Of a stretch of 64,000 nucleotides of DNA, positions 1-13,289 are shown piece by piece; position 1 is the first letter of the stretch; every line of letters begins with the position of its first letter. The translations under genes were made by a program, and so were the position numbers. Under the pieces are notes generated by a model that worked only from the letters and a program-made list of their open reading frames with translations, was not told where the DNA came from and searched no databases. This stretch comes from Lutraria lutraria (Eukaryota; Mollusca; Bivalvia; Venerida; Mactridae). The stretch is taken from assembly GCA_964023205.1 (NCBI GenBank), contig OZ026838.1, positions 31,833,843 to 31,897,842 on the forward strand. Direction: 5' to 3'.

Positions 1-639
1 AAAAAACCTTAATCAATAGGTAAATAGTTTGTTTCATTTATGTCATTGAAAGTCTGTGGTAGTTATCATTATTGACAACATTATTTAACAATGCTGCATG
101 CTGAGAAACTATAGTAACCAAGTTTTAGTAAAGAAAAAGCTAAAACAGTTTTGCACTAAATTTCAATTCGAACGAAATGTCATGATCTATTTTACTATCT
201 CAGTGTAGGACAACTTAGAAATATAAAAAGAAATCTGTTTCATATACTGGTAAATCTGATATGAGGTACTTACAGACGAAATGCTTAATAAAATAAAATC
301 TACAACAAAAAGCAATTAGAAGAAATGCAATAAACAGTAATATGTTATCTTTGAGATTAATGGAGAAAAAAAACAATTATAAGAATATATGGAATCACAT
401 GAAATAAATGCTGTGAAGACAACTTGTATTCATAATTGCCAATGAATCATAAAACTTATAGGCACTCAGTAGACTTAAGAACATTTTGTAATACACCAAT
501 AAAAGATAACAACAAACTCAAAATGGAATAAAAGATGGAATAATTATGTTCTAATAAAAAATATCACACAGAAATCAAAATTCATAAAAAACGAGGGGAA
601 AAAGCGCTTAATTAGAAAATGGCTAGTTCAGTCATCACA

Positions 640-830
640 AAAACTTTTTTTGAGTACTGGACATTTGGTCCAGTGAAAATGCAAAATTTACTGGACCAAA
701 TGAACTGGACGAGTACACACAAAAGTTCATATATAATTTGGCTAAAAAACATATTTTTGAGAGTGATCTAAATTTCATTTTTTTGTTCTGAAACATGGTA
801 AAATTATCACTGAAAAATTAACTTGACAAT
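640..830. repeat. Interspersed repeat, copy 1 of 2
   Basis: ctggacatttggtccagtg, ataatttggctaaaaaac and ttttgttctgaaacatgg recur in the same order at 29415-29620. No coding content. Confidence 0.7.
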
Positions 831-1661
831 CAAGATTATGTTTTAAGTGCTAGACATGATGATGTCTACTAAATACAAAAGATTAAAGTAAGGGAATGTG
901 AAGTAGTTTCAAGTGTAATGCTTTCTTTTAATCCCTACAGTAAAGCATTTACAAGTCCACAGGAAAAACCCTTTGAAAACAATGACAAGCCACTTGTAAA
1001 AATTGCTTTCAAGTCAAAACTTCAGTTAGAAAATCAAGTCTGATACTGATAGCCATTTTGATATGAAATTTTAATCAAAGTTTGTTATTAATACATTACA
1101 TACACATATACATTTGCATTAAAATACAGTAATGTTCATCATTAAGATCAATATTAAAAATTAAAATTCACAAAATATGATATGTGAGTCATGTTAGTGT
1201 TTCCTGCAGAGTCTAAGTGAGGCATGGTGTTTTTTGTGCTAAAGGAGCACTTTCAGAGGCCTGTTTGAACCATGCACTGGACAAATTGCCTGGTTTCTCA
1301 TTTAGTTAGTGATGTTACTTACATAATGCATCACTGCATAGTATAATTTACTATCACAGCATTCTGTGCAAGATTATGTCTGAATCAATTGTACTGCTGT
1401 ATTTATTGAATACTTTTTAAAATTCTTTAAGAGTACTTACTTAATATGAGACAGGCTGAAAAAATGAAAAAGGACATATCTATGACACATGACCCTATGT
1501 ACAATTGAAAGAGACAGCATGTTGCGTTGTCTATGAGGCATGGTGCAGCACCATCCTAAAAAGTCCTTGATGAAACACTACATCATGTTCATGGTTGCCA
1601 GAGCTCCCTAGTTTTTGGTCTTGACCCGAAAGTATTTAATAGCAAAATTTTGGGTTGAATT

Positions 1662-1855
1662 GTACAGTACAAACTCTCCAGAGCAGCCCTCTGTAGAGCA
1701 ACAACCTCTCAATAACAACACCTTCAAAATTTCCCTAAGCTGATATTTACTATAAATTTAACCTCTGTAGAGCAACAACCTCTAAACAACAGCTAATATT
1801 TGCAGGTCCCACAGGGTGTTGCAGCCACTGTTGCTCTACAGAGGTTGTACTGTAC
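1662..1855. mobile_element. MITE with GTACAGTAC ends
   Basis: gtacagtac (1662-1670) is mirrored by gtactgtac (1847-1855). Both ends continue with ctcca/tctagagcaacaacctct-type sequence. Related copies or fragments at 31231-31405, 49045-49125, 52950-53126 and 54823-54865 make this the most repeated short element in the window. Confidence 0.7.
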
Positions 1856-3339
1856 TCCCAAAAAACATGAATCAACGTCTGTTTAGAAAAAAAATAGAGT
1901 AAGTTTTTTGCAAACCTAGCAAATTTATTTTTTTGTATATTTAATGTAAACATGACTATCATTTTCTAGCTCTGCAAGGATATATACATAAATTGCAAAA
2001 ACTAATTTTATAATCATAAATTCAATTATGAACACATATCAACACAGTTTGAGAAAGTAATTTTGTGCATTTAGCCTTCAAATATTTTATTCAAGGTTTT
2101 GTACTATGATTATGACTGTAGTGAGTGATAAGTAAGATTTTTAAATCTGAAAATCAAATACGAATACTTGCATGCCACCACTGAGATCACAGGATCTTGA
2201 TCTTAATAATAAAATTTGCTAATAATTAATATAGTTTATGAACAGCTATACAATACAGGAAGACAGAAAATGGTGTTCTGACATGTTGACCAAGAATTTA
2301 TGAAAATTCAAACAAAAATATGATCTACCTTGTTATGAGGATGAATGTATATGATAACACCCTGAGCAAATACAAGTGGTCGGTAACAAGTTCAAGGTCA
2401 TGACCGATCAGTCAACTATAACTGTCAACAAGCTTTATCACAAACAAATATACTGCTATCATATATTTGGATGTTATAATATTCCAAAGTGTGACAGACC
2501 TGTTTCTGGGCAGATCTGACATGTCTGCACACATGACTGTATACCTGAAGGAACCAAGTTATGCAGGTATCACTGTATCAGTAAAGGGCAATGGCTTTCA
2601 TTATGATACTCTCATTAGCATAGTACTTAAACATTACTATATATGAAAATGGCACACTTCATAAATCATTAATTTCACACAAATAAATAAATGAGTACTT
2701 GAGATAGTTATTCAAATGACTTTTTTAGTAGTAGTAGGAAAGGTAAAGGTACCCACCTTTAGTCACAGTAAAGACAAGATCATACAATTTTTTTCTCTTA
2801 TCATATTTATAATCAAATTACAAAATTATAGCGTTCATATGAAAAATGACACCAATATAGACAGATGGGTAAGTGACTGCAGCTATTGGTAAATCAAACT
2901 TGGAATGTCTGTTACCAATAATTCTATATTTAATCCAACCATTAATAATATATGCCATATATTAATTTGTACAAAAAGAGTCTGACCGAATTAATGCGTA
3001 CCTAGGCCTACCTCAATAAAACTATTGTCATAGATCATTATACCATAAATATATCGAATTTATCTCTCTCCCCAGAGAATAAGAAGCATCAATAAATGCT
3101 CTTAACATGGAAACCTTCTGATATGAAAGATTAATGTTTACAATACAAATACAGACCATATTTCATAACAACATGATTGAAAATATGAAAACACTTATGT
3201 TGACAGCAGCTGCTAGTGTGATTTTTTTTTTTTTAGATAATCAATAAAGTTACAGAAAATAGGGCATTCAGAGGAAGCAACAAAAATGCTAAGTTTAAGT
3301 TACCATCTATTTTTTTTCAGTATTATAATTACCTATCTA

Positions 3340-3604
3340 TGGCTTGACTATGTTTGCTTGTTTGTTTACTTGAGTTTTACGCCCCCTTGCAACAGTCAGT
3401 GTCATATGAGGCAGATAATCCATCTATAACCATTGTTCCTGGGAAGAACCAGTACAAGACTCCAATCCTCCATAAGCAACTGCCTACTTACTCACATAAA
3501 TAGACATGGTCGGTATCAGGGCTCAAACCTACAACCCTCTATCAGTGAGAGGTTACAGTGATTCAAAATAAGCGACCTTAACCACTCGACCACGGAGGCA
3601 GGTG
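3340..3604 (-). mobile_element. tRNA-derived SINE, near-full copy
   Basis: Reverse complement of the 61884 family: tail side tgagttttacgccccc, then catatgaggc, gaagaaccagtac, and head ccttaaccactcgaccacgg. The head keeps recognisable A and B boxes. Confidence 0.75.
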
Positions 3605-4553
3605 AACTGTTAACTTACTAGCTCAATTATTTCAAAACACCCGGTAACTCATAATCAAGCACCTCATAATCAAGCATTTACATGACACCAGTTACAGATG
3701 CCAATCATTATGCTGAATATTATTAATGTCAAAAAAAAAAATGTGCTGGACATTATAACACTAAGCTACTATACACTACTGTTAAAAAAGTGTTGCTTTT
3801 TTCTAAAAGATTGAAAGTGATTGAATAATAGATTACATGCACTAAGCTGTATTTATACAGGTCAACTATTAACAAAATAAGTTAATAACAACAAAACACA
3901 ATTAACTTATAAATACAGAAATGTAAATATTTATTTTATAATATCAGTATGGTAATGTGTTAGATAAAATATTAATATTTTACATTATCATCACACTATA
4001 TAAACATACCAGAACAATTACAAGTACACATAATTAACCTATTTATATACAGGGTGTAAACAGATATTATCTTCTTTTGAAGACTAATAAATCATAATGG
4101 CAAAAAATGAAAGAAGATACCTAGTAAAATGTCATTGAAAGAAATTGATTGTTGATACTAAATCATTCTATGTTTCATAAGGTAAACACATTAAACCAAA
4201 TGAGACTGATGTTTGATATTATAATGTGAAATCAAATTATAGTCATTGATGTATGCATGCTTCAGGTTCCCAAAAAAACAAACTAACAAAATATACCATC
4301 CTGCCTGTGTTACATGAATATCTTGTGAAAACATCCAAATAAAGGATATTGACTACAAAAGAGACAAAAATAAAATACCTGTCCCAAGAGTCCACATGAC
4401 AAATTACAAGCCACCAGAGTGACCATGTTTTTTAAAAATATGTTTCAGCCAAACATGCTGAATTTCAGCCCCAAATCAGTAAACCCCTCCCCTCCCCAAA
4501 ACAAATGGTAAGACATACAGGTTCACTACTGTAACCAGTTGTTTGTTTACAAC

Positions 4554-5739
4554 AGGGGTTGTAACAGGACAAGATTCTCAATCCTGAAAATTAGCCGGGG
4601 TCTGGGGAGCGCAGGTCACCAGCAGGGTCGAGGGCAGAGCCCTTGTGGGGGGTTCAGGGGGGCAATGCCCCCCGAAGCAAAACGATTTTGAGCATTTTCA
4701 GGTTCTTCTGTAATGCATTTCGGCAATACAAATTCATGATTTTTTTTCAAAACTCACTATGTTTTTCTCTCCATATTTCTAAAAAAGATGATAATAGTTA
4801 ATACACAGGGATTTTTGGGTTAATTTTTTTAGCTGATATTGGGTCATATTCCCAATTAACAATAGTATCCTTCTTTTCCAATTCACAGACAAAAATTCCC
4901 AATTGAAACTTCCAAAAATAAAACAAAAAAGATTATAACTAAAATCTCTGAAAACAAGATATCTTTCACTGTAAAAGACATGTAATAAATGAAAGTTCCC
5001 ATTATTGTCAGTGATAGTGTCAATTTATGTGTGTGTATTTCAAAATTGGAATAGCACATATTTTCCCAATACCTAACAAAACACTGAAGAAATTACCAAT
5101 CCCAAGGGTATGGGTCATGTTCCTAAAATACTGGGGGGGGGGGGGGAACCTGACAAAAGATGGGAGACTTAATCCTTGGAACTTGCTTGAAAGATTCTTC
5201 AATTTTGCTACCCCACCCACTATTTTTTACAAGTTAATACATAGGAATGACATATTTGCCAATTCATGTTTATATCAAATTATGTGCACAAAATATTTCC
5301 ATGACAAGGTCATAGGGATCGAATTCCTTCACAATTTCTTACCTCGATTAATGGGATCGAAATATTTCGGGCCGAGTCAGTGTCAAAATGTACTGCTACC
5401 TATGTTTAAAAAGTTGCTGATAATTATTCATTTCATAGGACCCATTAACCAACAAATTGTCAACGATTTAAAAGTTCATAAGCTTCGATTAACTTCGAGT
5501 TTTAAGCTAAATATTACTCGAATTTTCGTTCTGCAATTGCAAATACTCTTGTGTATATAGACACCAAGTGTTAGTGAACAGGAAAAACGCCCAAGTGATC
5601 CAGATGCTGGGATGTGCTAACAGCCATCCCAATCCGTACCCCCCCCCCCCCCCCGAAAAAAACTCCTCGGATTTACATCGATCTCAAAAGTGCCCCTGGC
5701 GGCTTTAAATCCGGAATAATACGGAATATTACAACCCCT
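4554..5739. mobile_element. 1.2-kb element with short inverted ends
   Basis: Left end aggggttgtaacagg, right end aatattacaacccct (inverse). The interior has a long G run (about 5131-5146) and a long C run (about 5640-5654), and GC-rich gggcagagccc and gccccccg blocks near the left end. The 177-codon open frame at 5027-5560 shows no family resemblance. Confidence 0.45.
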
Positions 5740-6055
5740 AATACAATGTCACATCCAATACAGATATATTACAGACTATATTCACTATAACCATCAGTTA
5801 GATAGAGTACATTTGACATTGTGGCACATCCACATCTTAGTACTGAGAAAAATGTGGAAAATGAGGCCAATACAATAGACTATAAATAACAGCAGCTGGA
5901 GCATGTCAAGCAATACATAATGTATTTACAAATCATTATATGCTAATTATATCAGTGAAACCAGATCTAAATAATATGTACAATTCCATACATTTCCAAG
6001 ATTCTTTGGAAGTTGGAATATCATCTGTTTCAAGCTTCTACTAAGTTCTAGTGAA

Positions 6056-6570
6056 TTAAAGGGGCATGCCCTGGAACTTGAAGTGTCTCAAATAGCGATC
6101 AAATTGGTATCATTTTAATGCCTAAATCAATTAATGAAAGCCCTGTAAAATATTCACGAAATATCCCGCTAGTTTACTCAAAATACACATTTCAAGATTT
6201 ACCAAACCTGCCGATTTCGGCCTTGGAAATTATTTGTCATTTTCACAACTCGACCCTTTTGGTATCTGTCAAAAGCGAAAAAATCGCGGAAAAAATGTCA
6301 ACACACTGAAATTGCAAGTATTACTAATGTTATGTTCACTTAAAAGGCAAGGCACATACACAGTTAAAATCGGAAACATTGTTGTCGTTAATAAAAGGCT
6401 GACAGTCTTTTATTCATACCGACATACAAATACCAACGCGCGCGTTATAGGGTCATTTTTGAACGCACATTCTTCTTTGACTATTCGGTAATAATTGGTT
6501 TTACAAGTGACAAACGCATTTTTGGTGTACGAAAAGTAAGTCACAGTAGTTCCTGAGCATGCCCCTTTAA
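6056..6570. mobile_element. TTAA-flanked MITE (piggyBac-like)
   Basis: TTAA at 6056-6059, then aggggcatgccctggaact; the other end reads agttcctgagcatgcccct followed by TTAA at 6567-6570. Terminal inverted repeats of about 20 bp with a TTAA target duplication are the hallmark of piggyBac-type elements. The 515 bp contains only small reading frames and no transposase. Confidence 0.75.
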
Positions 6571-6620
6571 GGTTATCTGGCCATTTGGCATGTATTCTGG
6601 TTCCCCTTGGTACCAGTGCA
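6550..6620 (-). CDS. Possible terminal exon of an unidentified minus-strand gene, cut into by a MITE
   Basis: A good acceptor (branch-like ttaactgac, then attttcttttag) at 6621 is followed by an open frame HWYQGEPEYMPNGQITL, which then runs into the TTAA MITE and stops after KGHAQELL. Residue choice looks protein-like, but I recognise no family. Without the MITE the frame would stop a few codons later. Confidence 0.28.
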
Positions 6621-6639
6621 CTAAAAGAAAATGTCAGTT

Positions 6640-9600
6640 AAATGAATCAATCGCTACGAACACAAAATGTCAAACATACTCATTCACTCACATCTTATGT
6701 TTTACTTCATGATCAGTGAAAACTTTCTGACTATCGAAATGTCTATGTTTTAAGTGTCAATGTCAGTACATGTTTGATAGACCATCGCGGGAGACAACTC
6801 CATACTACTGGTGTACACGTTAACAAATGACTAAATATTTATTGCATCATTCTATTTTCCCGCCGAAATTGATTACATTTTGTTTATCATATGTTGATGA
6901 CGTCTTTATCTGTCAGATTTGTTTAATATTTCATTGCAAAAGAGACAAATATACAAAATGGAGAGTAAGGATAGGATTTAGGTGAATAGAGCGAAATGGA
7001 GGTAAATTAAATGAACATCAGAGTTCTTTCTATGTTAGCAAAATATACGGGATGTTCTGTATGCATTGAAGTGATAAATTTTCTGGAGAGTTACTTGTAA
7101 ACATTCAGTTTACTAGATGGCGTCATATTGGAAATATTGCGAGATTCTTGTTTACACCAGTACCATGGAGTCTGATAATTTATAAGGCAAGTTTTTACCG
7201 AATGCAGCTTTTTGGAGACAAATTTTCCATCATTATGACAGAAATCATCAAGCTTGAAACAAATTTAAGGGAGCACGTCTGGTAGTTTTAACAATCTTCA
7301 ATTTAGGTTTCTTTTAAGAGCAATACAATTTTCAAAGAAGTCTTAAGAAGATAAAACTTTAATTTGTTCAATTGATGTTTTGAATGGATTATCAGGGCCC
7401 ACACTGGCCTGAAAAAAGTTGGAGCCACTTTTAGCGACACGACACAACATGACGCGTATTGCCAAAAAGGTACTAAGGTCTTTAATTAAAGTATGTATAT
7501 CTTCACAGCTTGTAGTGTATTACAAAATGTAGTCATTAGCAAATTTCAAATACACTCACCACTATTTTAGTCCGTTGTTGTTAACATTGACAAGCACAAA
7601 AAGTCAAACATATTCAAAAGTAACTCATTCTATGTTTTGAATTTTATTTCATTCACTAACCAATTCAAAAAATAGACACACAACAGGATAAACGTTTTTC
7701 CGTAAAATACACGTCTCCGTATGACCATAACTGGACCATGCAGCGGGTGTTTATCCATGATTATGATAATTAGTTATATTTGGCGATGTTTCGATTTTAT
7801 CCTTATACATCGATATATGTAAAGCGAAAGTTGGTTTTCGGAAAATGATTACTTAGGTCATCCGGTTGACGCGCATTTTCATTAATCCGACATATACATG
7901 CTTAATTGGACAGATCAACATAACTGTGAAAAATAAGGGTAAGGCCAAATACAATCCATGACTTGCGACAAAGTTGGTGATGCGCATCGCAATCAGGATT
8001 AACAATCATATCTGACATGCAACTGTGACAGCGTGGACCCTGATTATACTAATATTTGAATACAAATAGACAATTATCATTAGTCGTGGAAAAAAATATA
8101 AAGCATTAAGGCAAGAGACTAATCTTGCAGCACAACGGTCAACCAGATTGTGCAGGAAGGCATATATGGCTTACTGGCTATAAAAATCGTCTGATAAAGA
8201 ATATTGTACAACAAATAATATTTATCCAAAACAACAAATTGGTACTTGCGGTAATAGTAATATGTATATCACTGTAATATAACTGGATATAAATGTTGTT
8301 AGCTTTACTTATTGAAGTTATTCGGCTTTCTGGTTGGCTGATTTCATGAACAAATTTGGAAGGGCAATCCTCTAAGCCTTACAAGAACGTGCCGCTGCGG
8401 AAATGTAATTTACGTCAAAATTCTTCAGAGACTCACTAATTCGTATAACTTACCTACTTGAATTGTTAGAAATAACAATAATCTTTGTAAAGTGAAAAAA
8501 AAACATTCTGCGTTAAATGTCACATTTTAATATTTTACATTGCCTGTTTACTACTAATAACCAGGGTTAACATACTTTAGCCACATCCAATTCCCTTCCT
8601 TCATTAATCAATCTTTATAATGGGTATCTACGGTTAACAAAAGTTTATTTAGGTTTAACTTATTAACATAGATCTCGTTGACATTCAAGCTACTTAAACT
8701 TGAACTCAACTTATTTGCATTGCGATTTTTCAAGAATTTTTTAATTTTTACCATGACTGTTGACACCAGCATTTATTAAGCATAAAACCGATTTCATTTT
8801 CAGTTGGGACAGACTGCGAAAGTAAAAAATATCTGCCGGACATTCGGTCTGACAAGCTTGAAAATTCTGTCAGACCGAAAAAAGTCAACAAGTATAAATG
8901 TGTATACAGTACATCAGGAAAATAAGTCGCCAGACAATTGGTCCGATGAGATAAGATTCTTTTAATAACAGGCAAACTAACAATCTATCGGACAAGTCCA
9001 TCGGTTCAGTGCCTTTCGCAAATTGGGAATTTTCCACACACAAATATGCAGATCTTTTGACAGTTCAGAATGGGGCCAAATCGTAAAAGTGTCTCGCAGT
9101 CACAAACAGTGCCAGTCTAATTAGTTGGAATATAATTAAAGTAAATTATTATACAATGTTATTAATCCAACTTGGATTAATATTATAATAACATTGTATA
9201 ATATTATTAATAATTTACTTTGTCTTTAATTATAAGTTGTTAATAGTGTTAATAGTCTGTTCAATTGTAGGATAATGTAGCAAAATGATTCATTGATTGG
9301 TATAACCATTCATATTTTAAAATAATAATTACTTTTGATGACATAATATCAATCATATTTATGATATAACACTTGTAAATCATTTGATAATCATAAGTAC
9401 TAGTGACAATTTCCATGCCCAGTGATGGTTGGTACCAACTTTGAAACGATTTTAATCCCACAATTTTGATCCATGATAAAACAATACAACGTAATAGCAT
9501 TCAATTTATTAACAGTATTATCAAATTTACACAAAATTTCTACGAAATATATTAATAACCATTTCGAAATACAAGTATCATGACTGCTATTTACACTTTT

Positions 9601-9760
9601 ACGTGTAGCAACAAAAATCTCGAACCGTCAATGTAAAATCGACCAGCCGGTGTTAATTTTAACGATATGTTAGTTAAATGATACAATATCTGGGACAAAA
9701 TGTCTAACAAATGTACTTAATAACACTATTTACCAGTCAAAAAACATTATTAAAGTTAAT
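6640..9760. other. AT-rich region without a supported gene
   Basis: Contains common-repeat-like words (gggcccacactggcc at about 7397, a ccggacattcggtctgac block at 8780-9000) and the 9130 palindrome. If a minus-strand gene exists (possible exons 9766 and 6620), this is its intron space. Confidence 0.35.
9130..9235. repeat. AT-rich imperfect palindrome
   Basis: aaagtaaattattatacaatgttat is mirrored by ataacattgtataatattattaataatttacttt around the centre ccaacttgg at about 9167-9175. Would fold into a long hairpin; probably a fold-back MITE. Confidence 0.7.
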
Positions 9761-9765
9761 TTTAC

Positions 9766-9798
9766 CTCTTTAACATCAATTTTGTTTAAGCGATTCAT
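9766..9798 (-). CDS. Possible first coding exon of an unidentified minus-strand gene
   Basis: ATG at 9798-9796 opens 11 codons (MNRLNKIDVKE) ending exactly at GAG|gtaaaa. The upstream sequence on that strand holds GTCACGTGAC. No convincing middle exons were found between here and 6620. Short and possibly fortuitous. Confidence 0.22.
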
Positions 9799-9837
9799 CG
9801 ATCAGTTCGCGCAAAGAGTACCTTCCCTTGTTTAAGT

Positions 9838-9847
9838 GTCACGTGAC
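9838..9847. promoter_or_regulatory. Palindromic GTCACGTGAC (CLEAR/E-box)
   Basis: A perfect 10-bp palindrome matching the MITF/TFE/USF-type site. Lies about 40 bp from a possible minus-strand start codon at 9798. Regulatory role inferred only. Confidence 0.4.
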
Positions 9848-10196
9848 AAATGTTTTTTTCGGTTTGGATAAAGTCCAGTCAGTAAATTCTATCCAGATTT
9901 GTCGTTCTTACCCGACTACAGACAGCATTGACGTTTCTGTGAAGGTCAAAATTTATCAAAGACCTATACTATACTACATGTATTTTGATTTTATTTAAGT
10001 CTTTTTCAAACACCACTATTTAACTCATATTTCAACTCATATATTGACAGATAAAAAACAACACAAATCACAACCCTGATCATTTGCAGTACGTACACTG
10101 TGTTTTATACCATGTAAGAGGGTATTTCCATATGGGTGGTATAGTGACTTTTTAAATCTAGAAGTATATTTCAGATATTCAATTGTGAGTTTACTT

Positions 10197-12935
10197 CCCA
10201 GCAAACACCCGACGTTGTATCAACGTTGAATATGCGTTGTATTTAAGTCGCGACGTCGGCGACCTAAATCCAACGTTGATTCAACGTAAGAATCACGACG
10301 GCTATACAACGTCTGAATATGACGTTGGATTATGGTCAGATAATGATTTTGTTGAAATCATAATGAAAATTGAATATTGTCATGAAAAAAAACAAAAAAA
10401 ACCCATATAAACCTTGTTCTTTCGCATATATTATTATGTTAGGGATGAGTTAAAAATAGCAAAACACTCTGACATGTTTACTCCCCTTAAATGTTTCATA
10501 TTACCGATAGGCGTCCCTTCGAGGGTCCAGTTATTTCGCATTTTACGATAATTCTTTTCTACACTATTTGAAAATAATTAAATAAAGAAACGTTTGTCGA
10601 CAATAATTTAAAAATATTCTTCATAAAACCTACAAAATAAATGGATTAAAATCGTTTAATTTACATGAAAATGGACAGATCTAATTATTCAAAACTACCA
10701 GCAACGGTTAATTATGTTGAATAGTGTTCAACGGTCCCAAGAAAAGATTTCGGGATAAGATTCAAAAGATCTGTCAAATTCGGATTTTAAGGTAAGTGGA
10801 ATTTATGATTTAATTTGATGTGTGATTTAAGTATTAAAATGTCAGTAAAAAATATGCATAAAAATTATGTAGATGCATGCATATATAATCGGAAATTCAG
10901 CAAACTTTTATTTTAAATCGAACAAGTAATTAATAAATCAATTTCATAACTGATTGCACCCAATATCGTGTTGGTCGCATTTAAGTTCGCTTATAGGTAG
11001 TCATGCAAATGTATTTTTATTTAAAAGTGCGATCATCTTTTGTTACACTTTAAAAATCAAGTAAAACAAAACTGGTGAAATTACATTTTAAACTATCTGT
11101 TGTGTAAAGTCTAAATTCAAGACTACACAAATATTCACAATCACTGTTCTGGTATCAGTTACATGTACATGTCTTAATGTCCATTGTTTCCAACAAAATT
11201 GAGCATGAAAAACAGCATGAACTTAATTTGAAACTATTCCAGAGAAGGTTTTATTACTGACAACTGCCAAACTGGCCAGTGCCCGAATTGATTGATGAGT
11301 CCTCAGGTCAAATGTTCTTCATGCACGTAGGAAATGTGTTAATGAAAATTTGAGAGAGATAATATTATGTTATTCATTTCGTGTGGGGAACTTGTATGCT
11401 TCAGACTTAATTAAGAAGGATGTTTGGATTTATTATGCCTGGCATATATGTACGTGTTTTTGAGTTATGATCACTGGTTGATACTACATTGAATTCTTAT
11501 AAATATAGTTTTATTTTCAATGTCCATGTGTCAAGTTAAAGAATTTTTGAATAAGTAATACATGTTCATTTGCTCTAACTTATAGTTTATTATAATTGTT
11601 TACAGATTGATGTCCAAATTTAACATGACTGGGAACGATGGAATTGTACAGGTCAAGCTTGTTTGGCGTTGTTCAAGGTAAATTTATCATTTTTTATTTC
11701 TGAATAATCCGTAATTAATTCAGTCATGGTTGTAAAATTATGTATGAGGACTACAACATAATATCATACAAACACCGATTAAGTAAAAAAGCTGGGCTTT
11801 CTCATAGCAAAATGCATGTCTAAATAATACCGTTTGAGATTGCATTTGCCTATATTGAATATTATTAGGTATATATTATATTAATTAGAATAAATTCTGC
11901 ATGTTCAGTTTTCTGTGAGCTTGTGTAATTTTCTCTTTGATTTTGTTGCTTGGTTTAATCCAGTCTTTAGAAAAATTTAATAATTTTTTATGTATTAATC
12001 ATGGCAGATTGATAACAGAAACACAGAAGACTGTATATTTTTCAAATAGTAATAATTACTAGCTTGGATAGATGAAATGACTTCCGAAAATGCCCGCTGA
12101 CTGAATATGCTTGGTCTTTTACTATTTCAGCAAATACTATGAAGTTTATGTCAAAGGAAACTGAACAGGATGCAAGCCAGGCCTGTCCACTGAAGTAGAC
12201 TCTAGAATCACAGACAGAAAATCCAGAGGGATTAATTTATTAGTTTCTGTTTTGTACATGTCATTTAAACGAATTCTTTAAGTGTTCATGATCACAGAAT
12301 AATCATCTACTGTGTGTTTATACAAAATTATGTACGGTATTCGTGTCTACATGTGTATGTAATAATTTGAAAGAATAAATTAGATATATTCCAAATTGTG
12401 AACAAAATTTGTTTTTTGTTTGACATTTCAAATGATAAATTTAAGTGAACTTTCTGATATAGGTTATAGACATATTAATTATTGAACAATATTATTTTAA
12501 TAGTGTTCAGTATCCTCATGAAGAACTAATTATACAGGATTAGTAACTGGCGTAATTATGTTCTTTGTTTGAACATCCCTGAGTTTTGTTGATATAATCA
12601 CCTTAATTACTTACAGGCGTGTAAATATATACACGTTGGATTTTGGTTGTATACAGGTTGGATTGTGGTTGCATACAGGTTGGAGTTTGGTTGTATACAG
12701 GTTGGAATGTGGTTGTAAACACGTTGGATTTTGGTTGTATACAGGTTGGATTGTGGTTGTATACACGTTGGATTTTGGTTGAAAACACGTTGGATTTTGG
12801 TTGTATACACGACGTTGTATTGACGTCGGGAAATGACGTCTAAAAAACTTTCATTTACAACCTAAATTCAACGGTCATCCAACGTCAGGGTACAACGTCT
12901 GTACAACGTTTTTACAACGTCAAGTGTTTGCTGGG
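10197..12935. mobile_element. 2.7-kb DNA element with ACAACGTT-rich inverted ends
   Basis: Left end cccagcaaacac (10197-10208) is mirrored by right end gtgtttgctggg (12924-12935). Both ends continue with many copies of acgttg/caacgt over about 120 bp. The interior (10340-12600) is AT-rich with no long reading frame, so the element is probably non-autonomous. A 22-bp minisatellite sits just inside the right end. Target duplication is not clear. Confidence 0.65.
12635..12812. repeat. 22-bp minisatellite, about 8 copies
   Basis: Units of the form gttggattttggttgtatacag, with variants ggattgtgg and tacacg. Lies inside the right end of the 10197-12935 element, whose own acgttg motif it partly echoes. 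Short reading frames across it on both strands are artefacts. Confidence 0.85.
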
Positions 12936-13289
12936 TTGTATGGTTCTGGCGAGTGCTTATATACAACACATTGATATAACTACACATGAATGTACTTGTA
13001 ATTATTATCATGTACTTATTGTCGTGTTTGTGTGTGGGCATGTACGTGGCCTTATATAACGCAATAAAGAAATTGAAATAGATAAATAGGACCTATATAT
13101 CTATTTCCATGGACAATATACACGAAGATAATGTAAATGCACTTACTGTCATAAGTTAATAAGAAAGTCAGAAATAGACGATCATGTATACAAAAATGCA
13201 ACAAACTAATAAAGCAAATGCCTACAGAACTGACAAAAACTGTAAAGAAGTAAGGAATAAAGAAAAATGCCTGACATGGAAACATGTAA

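Larger units (their letters stand above)
1..3330. other. AT-rich region without a supported gene
   Basis: Only the repeat at 640-830 and the MITE at 1662-1855 are recognisable. Open frames are under 75 codons and look random. Could be intergenic or a long 3'UTR of an unseen minus-strand gene. Confidence 0.4.

Noticed and set aside
5027..5560. 177-codon plus-strand open frame
   Set aside because: Inside a putative mobile element, crosses a G homopolymer, and resembles no family.
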